This document shows, piece after piece, positions 7,302-14,587 of a stretch of DNA of 64,000 nucleotides. This stretch comes from Streptomyces sp. CB02056 (GTDB taxonomy: Bacteria; Actinomycetota; Actinomycetes; Streptomycetales; Streptomycetaceae). The stretch's first letter is position 1. Every line of letters starts with the position of its first letter. The translations under genes and the position numbers were made by a program. A model generated the notes under the pieces. That model was not told the DNA's origin. It ran no database searches and saw nothing but the letters and a program-made list of their open reading frames with translations. Location of the stretch: positions 124,001 through 188,000 of the forward strand of contig NZ_LIPD01000010.1 of NCBI RefSeq assembly GCF_001905545.1. Direction: 5' to 3'.

Positions 7302-8798
7302 ATGGCACAGATCATCGCCGAGGTGTCGCGGACGTTCAACGAGTACCTGCTGCTCCCGAACCGGACTCGGACCGACTGCGGGCCCGCGGCTGTTGATCTC
7401 CGGACGCCCCTGGTGCGGCACCGGGTGGGCGAGGCCTCGGCGATCGAGCTGCACGCCCCGTTCGTGTCGGCGATCATGCAGGCGGTCAGCTCCCCGGAGC
7501 TCGCGATCGCGCTGGCCCGCAACGGCGGTCTGAGCTTCATCCACCACAACCAGCCGGTCGAGGAACAGGCGGCGGCCGTCCGGAAGGTGAAGAACTTCAA
7601 GGCCGGTTTCGTCACCAGCGACACCAACGTCCGGCCCGACGACACCCTCCGCGACCTGGTCGCGGTGATGCGCCGGACCGGCCACAGCACCGCCGCCGTC
7701 ACCCACGACGGGACCGCGACCGGGCGCCTGCTCGGCCTGGTGACCTCGCGCGACTTCCACCCCCAGCGGCACGACCTCGACGGCCCCGTCAGCGGCCGGA
7801 TGACCCCCCTCGGCGAGCTGCCCCACGCGGGCGGCGACGTCACCCTCTCCGAGGCGAACGCGAGGCTGTGGGAGGAGCGGCTGGACTGCCTCCCGGTGCT
7901 GGACGGAGAGGGACACCTCCAGCACCTGGTGTTCCGGTCCGACTACGCGGACAACAAGCGCTTCCCGAACCAGGTCGTGGACGGCGGCAAGCGCCTGCGC
8001 GTGGGCGCGGGCGTCAACACCCACGACTACCGCGAGCGGGTTCCGGCCCTGTTGGAGGCGGGCGCGGACGTCCTGTGCTTCGACTCGTCCGACGGCTATA
8101 GCGACTGGCAGGCGGAGGCGCTGACCTGGACGAAGAAGAACTACCCGGAGATCCCGATCGGCGGCGGCAACGTGGTGGACGGCGAGGCGTTCACGTTCCT
8201 CGCCGAGGCCGGCGCCGACTTCGTGAAGATCGGTGTGGGCGGCGGCTCCATCTGCATCACGCGCGACCAGAAGGGCATCGGCCGGGGCCAGGCCAGCGCC
8301 GTCCTCGACGTCGCCGCCGCCCGGGACGCCTTCCTGGAGCGCACCGGCGACTACGTGCCGCTCTGCTCCGACGGCGGCCTGGTGGAGGACTACCACGTGG
8401 CCCTGGCGCTGGCGATGGGCGCGGACTTCGTCATGATGGGGCGGTACTTCGCCCGCTTCGACCAGGCGCCCGGCGCGAAGGTCCCGACCAGGGACGGCTT
8501 CGTCAAGGAGTACTGGGGCGAGGGCTCCAACCGTGCCCGCAACTGGCAGCGCTACGGCCAGGGCGGTCAGGGACTGGTCTTCGAGGAGGGGGTCGACGGC
8601 TACGTTCCCTACGCCGGCGACCTCAACGAGGGCCTGGCCACCACCATGGCGAAGATCAAGTCCACCATGGTCTCCTGCGGTTCCGTGACGCTGCCGGAGT
8701 TCCAGTCCTCCGCGCGGCTGACCCTGGTGTCCGAGCAGAGCTTCCAGGAGAGCCACGCGAGCGTCACCCTGCGGGACACCTCCGGGACGGTCGCCTGA
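7302..8798 (+). CDS. guaB: IMP dehydrogenase, Tritrichomonas-like type
   Basis: A 498-aa IMP dehydrogenase (IMP + NAD to XMP + NADH), starting at ATG 7302 after AGGAGG. The TIM barrel is split by a CBS pair at about residues 100-215. Catalytic Cys318 lies in KIGVGGGSICITRDQKGIG, not in the GPGSICTTR loop usual for bacterial GuaB. Asp261, Lys309, the flap RARNWQRY (Arg417, Tyr418) and FEEGVDGYVPYAG are present. This loop, flap and C-terminal pattern matches the T. foetus enzyme, which is poorly inhibited by mycophenolic acid. It sits one gene away from a nucleoside-like biosynthetic operon, so a self-resistance role is plausible; housekeeping use cannot be excluded. Confidence 0.93.
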   Translation: MAQIIAEVSRTFNEYLLLPNRTRTDCGPAAVDLRTPLVRHRVGEASAIELHAPFVSAIMQAVSSPELAIALARNGGLSFIHHNQPVEEQAAAVRKVKNFKAGFVTSDTNVRPDDTLRDLVAVMRRTGHSTAAVTHDGTATGRLLGLVTSRDFHPQRHDLDGPVSGRMTPLGELPHAGGDVTLSEANARLWEERLDCLPVLDGEGHLQHLVFRSDYADNKRFPNQVVDGGKRLRVGAGVNTHDYRERVPALLEAGADVLCFDSSDGYSDWQAEALTWTKKNYPEIPIGGGNVVDGEAFTFLAEAGADFVKIGVGGGSICITRDQKGIGRGQASAVLDVAAARDAFLERTGDYVPLCSDGGLVEDYHVALALAMGADFVMMGRYFARFDQAPGAKVPTRDGFVKEYWGEGSNRARNWQRYGQGGQGLVFEEGVDGYVPYAGDLNEGLATTMAKIKSTMVSCGSVTLPEFQSSARLTLVSEQSFQESHASVTLRDTSGTVA

Positions 8799-8880
8799 GC
8801 AACGGCGTGAGCGGTCGCGACGCGGCTCGGGAGGCGGAACCCCGCTGAAGGGCTCCGCGGGCGACCGGGCCCGTGCATGA

Positions 8881-8931
8881 CCGGACCCGCGGGTGATCGA
8901 GAGCCGGAGGCTCGACCACCCGCGGGTCCGG
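8881..8931. terminator. Bidirectional terminator between IMPDH and HAD genes
   Basis: Long hairpin with arms CCGGACCCGCGGGTG and CACCCGCGGGTCCGG, extended by TCGAG/CTCGA after one mismatch, and a short purine-rich loop. It fills the gap between the two convergent stops. Confidence 0.8.
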
Positions 8932-8936
8932 TGCCG

Positions 8937-9575
8937 TCAGCCGGCGAGGTGGGCGTCGAGCCACCCCGGGAACTCGGTCAGGTCCTTCAGGACGACGTCG
9001 GCACCCGCCTCGCGCAGTTGGTCCGCGGTGAACGGCCCGGTGGCCACGGTCACCGCGAGGGCGCCGCCGGCCCGCGCCCCGGTGATGTCGCCGAGGTGGT
9101 CGCCGACGTAGACGGAGGCACCCTGCTCGCGCAGGACGGCGCCCTTGCGGTCGGCGAAGACCGAGCCGAAGACGTCGTCGACCTTGATGCCGAGCGCGGC
9201 GAGGTTCAGCCGGGCGTTGGGCTCGAACTTGCCGGTGACGACGATCGTCCGACCGCCGTGCCGGTGGACGGCGGCGATCGCCTCCAGCGCGCCGGGCAGC
9301 AACTCGCCCACCGGGGCGCCGTATTGGGGGAACAGCGCCCGGTACCGGTCGGCGGCCGCGTCCACCTCGTCGGCGGGGAACCAGTTGGCCAGCTCCTCCT
9401 CGATCGGCGGGCCGACGCGGGTGATCGCCAGGTCGCTGTCGATGGTGACCCCCGTCTCGGCCGCCACCATGTCCAGCACCGCCTTGATGCCCGGCCGGCC
9501 GTCGGCCAGCGTCATGTCGAGGTCGAACCCTATGGTCAGTGCGGGTGCGGGGGACGCGTTCTCGGTCGTGTTCAT
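8937..9575 (-). CDS. HAD-superfamily phosphatase
   Basis: A 212-aa HAD hydrolase. Motif I is GFDLDMTLADG (nucleophile Asp and acid Asp), motif II is TIVVTGK, and motif IV is VYVGDHLGDITGA. The helical cap lies between motifs I and II (about residues 30-100), as in phosphoglycolate phosphatase-like enzymes that act on small phosphoesters. Start ATG is at 9573-9575. It is convergent with IMPDH and divergent from the PRT-led operon. A 5'-nucleotidase role in turning a ribotide into a nucleoside would fit that context but is inference; it may simply be a conserved chromosomal gene. Confidence 0.85.
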   Translation of the reverse strand: MNTTENASPAPALTIGFDLDMTLADGRPGIKAVLDMVAAETGVTIDSDLAITRVGPPIEEELANWFPADEVDAAADRYRALFPQYGAPVGELLPGALEAIAAVHRHGGRTIVVTGKFEPNARLNLAALGIKVDDVFGSVFADRKGAVLREQGASVYVGDHLGDITGARAGGALAVTVATGPFTADQLREAGADVVLKDLTEFPGWLDAHLAG

Positions 9576-9823
9576 GGCAGTAATGATCCGACCAACCTTG
9601 TGGCGAAGCAAGTTTGAGACTTCGTCAGACCTGAGGGCCCGAGGCCTGTTGACAGGTCGGGTTCCCGGCGGGCGCATGGGGAGCCGCAGGCGACCGACTC
9701 CGGCAAACCGCCCGCAATCCGGCAGACCCGATGATTTCGACGCCAATGCCGGTGCGGCCAGGGCATTTTCGGCCTGACTTACCGTCAATTACTGTTTCCC
9801 TCTGGGTGAAAGACCAGGCGATC

Positions 9824-9852
9824 TTGCCGAGGGGTCGCCCGCGATGTAGCTT
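9824..9852 (+). promoter_or_regulatory. Candidate promoter for the PRT-led operon
   Basis: TTGCCG at 9824-9829 and TAGCTT at 9847-9852 with a 17-bp spacer fit the Streptomyces housekeeping consensus reasonably well. It would leave an untranslated leader of about 395 nt before the PRT start, and that leader contains an 8-bp tandem array. The whole 9576-10254 gap has no convincing gene and is visibly less GC-rich than its surroundings. Confidence 0.35.
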
Positions 9853-10127
9853 CGTCTGTAGCGTCATGAACACGCCAGCTAGCGGTGCGGAATCAACCGG
9901 GGGGCTGTGTTTGCCGATGAAGTTCTGGTGTTGACCAGTGATCCGACTGCCACGGGCTGCGTGAACGTGCCCAGGGGGCTCCCGGCTCTGGAAGAGCCCG
10001 CCGATGAGATTTCCGGCGTAGGAGAACCGTTTCCCCGGGCAGGCGCATCGGCCGCTTCGGCACGATGGCGGATCGTCCCCCTCACTCTGCAAATCCGGAA
10101 CCACTTTCAGTAGCAGGCCTTTCCTGG

Positions 10128-10215
10128 CGTGCCCGCGTGCCCGCGTGCTCACGTGCTCACGTACCCGCGTGCTCACGTGCTCACGTGCTCACAGGCTCAC
10201 GGGCTCGAGCGCTCG
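10128..10215. repeat. Tandem array of an 8-bp unit (CGTGCTCA)
   Basis: Eleven units with exact 8-bp phase: two CGTGCCCG, two CGTGCTCA, one CGTACCCG, three CGTGCTCA, then decayed CAGGCTCA, CGGGCTCG and AGCGCTCG. Where CGTGCTCA units abut, the junction forms the palindrome CACGTG. The array ends 39 bp before the PRT start codon, inside the presumed leader or promoter region. It may be a set of protein-binding sites, or a slippage-prone repeat that tunes expression. Confidence 0.75.
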
Positions 10216-10254
10216 CCGGGACCTTTCACTGCCGTACGGCAGCAAGGAGGACTC

Positions 10255-10785
10255 ATGAAGACCGGTCATCAGCGGGACGGCGAATCAACGGTTCCAGTGT
10301 TCAAGGACTTCCGGGCCGGCGTGGCGTTTCGCGACGTCATGCCCGTCCTGGCCAGCCGGGAGTCCTTCGGTGCGGCGATCGACGGCCTCACGGAGTGGTC
10401 GACTCCACTCGCCCCGGACTACGTCGCCGGCATAGACGCGCGCGGCTTCATCCTCGGTGGGGCCCTGGCGGACCGCCTGGGCTGCGGCTTCCTGGCCATT
10501 CGCAAAGAGGGGAAGCTGCCGGGCGAGACGGTGGGGCGGACGTTCTCCGGCGAATACTCGACCGACCGGATCGAGATTCGCAAGGACCTGGTGCCGCCCG
10601 GTGCCCGGGTCCTCATCCATGACGACATCGTCGCGACCGGGAACTCGGTGGCGGCCGCCGTGGAAATGCTCGAGGAGCTGGGCGCCACGGTGGTCGGAAT
10701 CACGTGCTTGATCGAGAAGTCGTTCCTGAAGGGAAGGTCGCGCGTGAGCGTGCCTCTCTTCTCGGTCTATTCCTTCGACGCGTAA
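10255..10785 (+). CDS. Adenine phosphoribosyltransferase-like PRT
   Basis: A 176-aa type I phosphoribosyltransferase starting at ATG 10255 after AAGGAGG. It has the APRT layout: FKDFRAGVAFRDVMPVLA, the base-side ARGFILGGALADRLGCGFLAIRKEGKLPGE, and the PRPP loop VLIHDDIVATGNSVAAA. The hood-side FSGEYSTDRIEI and the C-terminal IEKSFLKGR differ from housekeeping Apt (LEYG and related residues). The PRPP site is intact. As first gene of a PCP/P450/adenylation/aldolase operon it is more likely to ribosylate a pathway base than to salvage adenine; that is inference. Codon use (TCA, CCA, TTC/GTT mixtures) is less GC-biased than its neighbours. Confidence 0.85.
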   Translation: MKTGHQRDGESTVPVFKDFRAGVAFRDVMPVLASRESFGAAIDGLTEWSTPLAPDYVAGIDARGFILGGALADRLGCGFLAIRKEGKLPGETVGRTFSGEYSTDRIEIRKDLVPPGARVLIHDDIVATGNSVAAAVEMLEELGATVVGITCLIEKSFLKGRSRVSVPLFSVYSFDA

Positions 10786-10796
10786 GGGAGTTGCTC

Positions 10797-11090
10797 GTGG
10801 CAGTGGAAACAGCACGGCAGACGTCGGTCCAGGAACGCCTCACACAATTATGGGCCGCCCGGCTGGAGATCTCGTCGATCGGCCTGGACGAGGACTTCTT
10901 CGAACTCGGCGGCGACTCGCTGACCGCCGCGGAACTGCAGGGGGACATCGACCGGGAATTCGGGGTGGAGGTGTCGGCCACGACCCTCTTCCTGTCGCCC
11001 ACCATCGCGGAGTTGACCCAGGTGATCGAAGAGGCGGTGGCGGCGGCCCGGCCCGGGACGGCCGAGGCGTACCCGGGAGGCCGGCAGTGA
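10797..11090 (+). CDS. Free-standing peptidyl carrier protein
   Basis: A 97-aa carrier protein starting at GTG 10797, 11 bp after the PRT stop, with GGGAG upstream. The phosphopantetheine site is DEDFFELGGDSLTAAEL with Ser41. This DxFFxLGGDSL form is that of NRPS PCPs rather than fatty-acid ACPs. Codon 18 is TTA (10848-10850), a rare leucine codon in Streptomyces read by the bldA tRNA, so its translation is probably tied to development. The stop overlaps the P450 start by GTGA. It should carry the amino acid activated by the 12319 adenylation protein. Confidence 0.92.
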   Translation: MAVETARQTSVQERLTQLWAARLEISSIGLDEDFFELGGDSLTAAELQGDIDREFGVEVSATTLFLSPTIAELTQVIEEAVAAARPGTAEAYPGGRQ

Positions 11091-12313
11091 GCACCGGCAC
11101 GGCGGGAGACCTCACCGACCCCGCGCTCTACTCCCAGGGCGAACCGCACGAGGTCTGGCGCCGCCTCCGCGAACACGACCCGGTCCACTGGCAGCCGAAC
11201 TCCGGCCGTGGCGGCGGCTACTGGGTCGTCACCCGGTACGCCGACGTCGAGCGGGTGCTGCACGACTACTCCGCCTTCACCTCCGAGCGGGGCACCCTGC
11301 TCAACCTGCTCGGCCGAGGCGACCCGGCGGCCGGGAAGCAGCTGGCGGCGACCGACCCGCCGCACCACGACCGGGCGCGGATCCCGCTCAAGCAGGCCCT
11401 CGCCGTCAAGCCGCTCGCCTCGTTCTCCGACCGGATCCAGGCCGGTATCCGTGACCTGCTCGCCCCCGGAGCCGACGGACAGCCCTTCGACTTCGCGGTC
11501 GCGATGGCCCGGCTGCCCCTGGTCGCCCTCAGCCCCATCCTCGGGCTGCCCGCCGAGGACCACGAGCGCCTCATCCGCCTGGCCATGATGTCGACGGCGG
11601 AGGAGGACCCGGAGTTCCAGCTGCCGGGCGGCGTGGAGCCGACCCTCAAGCGCGGCCACCGGGAGATCTTCGCCTACTTCTCGGACCTGGTCCGGGCCCG
11701 GCTGCGGGATCCCGGCGACGACCTGATCAGCGTGCTGGCCGAGACCGAGGTGGACGGCGAGCCCATCTCGACCGGCTCGGTGATCTCCAACTGCTACAGC
11801 ATGCTGCTGGGTTCGGCCGGAACGCTGCCGCACGTCCCGATCGCCGCGATCGTCGAACTGGCCGGCAGCCCGCGGTACGAGGACTGGGCCTCGCACCCGG
11901 AGCTGCTGGACTCCGGCATCGAGGAGGCCCTGCGCTGGGCCACGCCGGCCAGCAACTTCATGCGTTACGCGCTCCAGCCGGTCGAACTCTCCGGCGTGCG
12001 GATCGCCGAGGGCGACGCCGTGGTCGCCTACCTCGCCTCGGCCAACCGGGACGCCGAGGTCTTCCCCGACCCCGACGTGTTCGACATCCGGCGCCGCCCC
12101 AACCGGCACCTCGCCTTCGGGGTCGGCCACCACTACTGCGTCGGCTCGCACCTCGCCCGGCTGGCCCTGCGCCTGCTGTTCACCGAGCTGTTCGCGACGT
12201 TCTCCTCGATCGAGGTGGTCGGCGGGATCGAGCGGATGCACTCGACGTTCCTGGCCGGCTTCAAGCGGGTGCCCGTCGCGGGCGTGCCCCGCAGGGCCAC
12301 CGTGAAGGGCTGA
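11087..12313 (+). CDS. Cytochrome P450, probable aminoacyl-PCP beta-hydroxylase
   Basis: A 408-aa P450. The heme loop is FGVGHHYCVGSHLAR (Cys351), the ExxR pair is Glu280-Arg283, and the N-terminal region has YWVVTRYADVERVL. In helix I the usual A-G-x-D/E-T stretch reads LLGSAGTLPH (about 241-249), so the acidic residue of the acid-alcohol pair is Gly. GTG 11087 overlaps the PCP stop by 4 bp, a strong sign that the two partners are made together. P450s sitting beside a stand-alone PCP and A domain (NikQ, NovI types) hydroxylate the beta carbon of PCP-bound amino acids. The same role is inferred here, on His. Confidence 0.9.
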   Translation: MSTGTAGDLTDPALYSQGEPHEVWRRLREHDPVHWQPNSGRGGGYWVVTRYADVERVLHDYSAFTSERGTLLNLLGRGDPAAGKQLAATDPPHHDRARIPLKQALAVKPLASFSDRIQAGIRDLLAPGADGQPFDFAVAMARLPLVALSPILGLPAEDHERLIRLAMMSTAEEDPEFQLPGGVEPTLKRGHREIFAYFSDLVRARLRDPGDDLISVLAETEVDGEPISTGSVISNCYSMLLGSAGTLPHVPIAAIVELAGSPRYEDWASHPELLDSGIEEALRWATPASNFMRYALQPVELSGVRIAEGDAVVAYLASANRDAEVFPDPDVFDIRRRPNRHLAFGVGHHYCVGSHLARLALRLLFTELFATFSSIEVVGGIERMHSTFLAGFKRVPVAGVPRRATVKG

Positions 12314-12318
12314 GGCGG

Positions 12319-13776
12319 ATGACCCACTGGGTACCGGACCTGCCGGTCGTGCCGCTCGACGCCCCGCCGCACATCCTCGACCTGGTCGAACCGTTCCGGG
12401 GCCGGGGCGCGGCGGTCGTGGACGCCGGGGGATCGCTCGACCACGCCGAGCTGGACGAGCGGTCCGCCGTGGTGGCCACCGCGCTGCGGGCCGCCGGGGT
12501 GGAGCCGGACAGCCCGGTCGTCGTGCACGCGCGGCTGTCCCGCTGGGCGGTCGTCGCCATGCTCGGGGTGCTGCGGGCCGGAGCGCGGTACGTCCCCGTG
12601 GACGCGGGGTTCCCGGTCGCCAGGCAGCGCTACATCGCGGAGGCCAGCGGCGCGCGGTTCGCGGTGTCGGAGCCCGGGCTGGACGTCCGGCTCGACGGCC
12701 TCCGCACGGTGCCGGCCGACACCGACGGCCCCCGGGGCGGGACCGTCCGCGGCACCCTGGCGTACACCTGCTTCACCAGCGGGTCGACCGGCCGGCCGAA
12801 GGGCGTCACGATCTCCGCCGCCGCGCTGGCGGCCTCGACCGCGGCCCGGCTCGCGTACTACCCGACGCCGGTCTCCACCTTCCTGCTCTGCTCGTCGATC
12901 TCCTTCGACAGCTCGGTCGCCGGCATCTACTGGACCCTGGCCTGCGGCGGCCGACTGGTCATCCCGAGCGACCGCCCGGCGGACCTGCTGGCGGTCGGCC
13001 GGGCCGCGCGGGACCACCGGGCGTCGCACCTGCTCATGCTCCCGTCGCTCTACGACATCGCCCTGCGCGGCGGCCTCGCCGAGCGGGCCGGCACGCTCTC
13101 CACGGTGGTCGTCGCCGGGGAGGCCTGCCCGCCCGACCTGGTCCGGCAGCACTTCGACGCGCTCCCGCGCACCCGGCTCTACAACGAGTACGGCCCGACG
13201 GAGTGCACGGTGTGGAGCGCGGTCCACGAGTGCACCCCGGCGGACGCGGACCTCCCGGACGTGCCGATCGGCGGCGCCGTCCCCGGGACCAGCCTCTACG
13301 TCCGCTCCGCCGACGGCGCCGCCGTGCCGCCCGGGGAGCCCGGGGAGCTCCACATCGGCGGACCGGGCCTCGCCGAGCCGGCCCGCGAGCTCTACCGCAC
13401 GGGGGACATCGTGTCCGTCACCACCGGGGCCGAGCTGCGCTTCCACGGCCGGGCCGACCACCAGCTCAAACTCGGCGGGATGCGCGTCGACCGCTCCGAG
13501 ATCGAACAGGCGCTGCGCACCCACCGGGACGTGGCGGCGGCCGCGGTCGGCGTCTGCACCGTCCAGGGGCGGAAGAAGGTGGTCGGCTTCGTCAGCCCGA
13601 CCACCGGGGAGGTCGACCGGCGCAGCCTCCGGGCGCACCTCATCGAACGCCTGCCGGCCGTCGCCGTACCGAGCCGCATCGTGGCGCTGCCCCGGCTGCC
13701 CGTGCTGCCCAACGGCAAGGTCGACCACGGCGCGATCGACGAGCTGGCCCACGACACGCTGCTGCAGAAGAACTGA
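12319..13776 (+). CDS. Free-standing NRPS adenylation domain, His-like code
   Basis: A 485-aa adenylation protein without a condensation or carrier domain. Cores seen: A3 FTSGSTGRPKG, A5 YNEYGPTECT, A7 ELYRTGD, A8 GRADHQLKLGGMRVDRSEIE, A10 LPNGKVD. By alignment to GrsA the ten pocket residues are D, S, A, M, V, A, E, V, W, K. The known bacitracin His code is DSELTAEVCK, so six of ten positions agree, including D, S, A, E, V and K. It should therefore load L-His (or a close analogue) onto the PCP at 10797. It starts five bases after the P450 stop and lies inside the same operon. Confidence 0.9.
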   Translation: MTHWVPDLPVVPLDAPPHILDLVEPFRGRGAAVVDAGGSLDHAELDERSAVVATALRAAGVEPDSPVVVHARLSRWAVVAMLGVLRAGARYVPVDAGFPVARQRYIAEASGARFAVSEPGLDVRLDGLRTVPADTDGPRGGTVRGTLAYTCFTSGSTGRPKGVTISAAALAASTAARLAYYPTPVSTFLLCSSISFDSSVAGIYWTLACGGRLVIPSDRPADLLAVGRAARDHRASHLLMLPSLYDIALRGGLAERAGTLSTVVVAGEACPPDLVRQHFDALPRTRLYNEYGPTECTVWSAVHECTPADADLPDVPIGGAVPGTSLYVRSADGAAVPPGEPGELHIGGPGLAEPARELYRTGDIVSVTTGAELRFHGRADHQLKLGGMRVDRSEIEQALRTHRDVAAAAVGVCTVQGRKKVVGFVSPTTGEVDRRSLRAHLIERLPAVAVPSRIVALPRLPVLPNGKVDHGAIDELAHDTLLQKN

Positions 13777-13801
13777 CCGACGGAAGGAGGTGGGGACGAC
13801 C

Positions 13802-14587
13802 GTGGCAGCACCCCGTTGGCTGATGTGCCGTCAGCGTCGCCCCGACGCCGCCCTGCGCCTCTACTGCTTCCCGCACAGCGGCGGTTCGCCCGGCGAGTAC
13901 CTGCGCTGGGCGGACCGGCTCCCCGTCGAGGTCGAGGTGTGGGGGGTCCAACTCCCGGGCCGCGGGAGCAGGATGCGCGAGCCGGCCATGACCGACCTGC
14001 GGGAGCTGGTCGGCGCGTTGACGGAACAGGCCGAGTTCTCCGGCCCGTACGCCTTCCTCGGGCACAGCCTCGGCGCGATCGTCGCCTACGAGACGGCCGT
14101 CGCGCTGCGGGCGCTCGGACGCCCGGAGCCGGAGCGGCTCATCGTGTCCGTGAACGGCCCCCCGCACCTGCACCGCCCCGGACTGCCGCTCCACCTCCTC
14201 GACGGCGTCGACTTCGTCCCCCGGGTCGAGGAGCGGTACGGGCCGCTGCCGCCGGAACTCGGGAACGACCCGCGGATGCGCGAGCTGTACCTGGCCAACC
14301 TGCACGCGGACCTGACCGTCGTCGCGACCTACCGGCACGTCCCGACCGCCCCGTTGAGCTGCCCCGTCCTCGCGCTCGGCGCCACCGACGACTGGGAGGA
14401 CGAGAGCAGGCTGCGCGAGTGGGGCCGGCACACCACCGGCCCGTCCGACGTCCGGATCCTTCCGGGCGGCCACTTCTACTTCCGGGACCACCCGGACCTC
14501 TTCTTCGACTGCCTGACGGACAGCCTCGGCGCCCTCACCGGGGCCCCGGCCGTCCGCCCGGCACCCGACCCCAAGGGAGCGCCGTGA
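13802..14587 (+). CDS. Type II thioesterase
   Basis: A 261-aa alpha/beta hydrolase of the GrsT/TesA type II thioesterase family. The nucleophile motif is FLGHSLGAIVAYE (Ser89), the N-terminal LYCFPHSGGSPGEYLRW is characteristic, the Asp lies in ALGATDDWED, and the His in LPGGHFYFRDHP. It starts at GTG 13802, 11 nt after GGAAGGAGG. In nikkomycin-type pathways a separate thioesterase (NikP2) releases beta-hydroxyhistidine from the carrier; the same job is proposed here. An alternative is editing of mis-loaded PCP. Its stop overlaps the aldolase start. Confidence 0.9.
   Translation: MAAPRWLMCRQRRPDAALRLYCFPHSGGSPGEYLRWADRLPVEVEVWGVQLPGRGSRMREPAMTDLRELVGALTEQAEFSGPYAFLGHSLGAIVAYETAVALRALGRPEPERLIVSVNGPPHLHRPGLPLHLLDGVDFVPRVEERYGPLPPELGNDPRMRELYLANLHADLTVVATYRHVPTAPLSCPVLALGATDDWEDESRLREWGRHTTGPSDVRILPGGHFYFRDHPDLFFDCLTDSLGALTGAPAVRPAPDPKGAP

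Noticed and set aside
9907..10113. Small plus-strand frame in the PRT upstream region
   Set aside because: No ribosome site, no hydrophobic or domain pattern, and it ends inside the probable leader; not supported as a gene.
9860..10250. Possible ZTP or purine riboswitch in the PRT leader
   Set aside because: Expected conserved core sequences could not be found by eye; the tandem array is the only clear structure.
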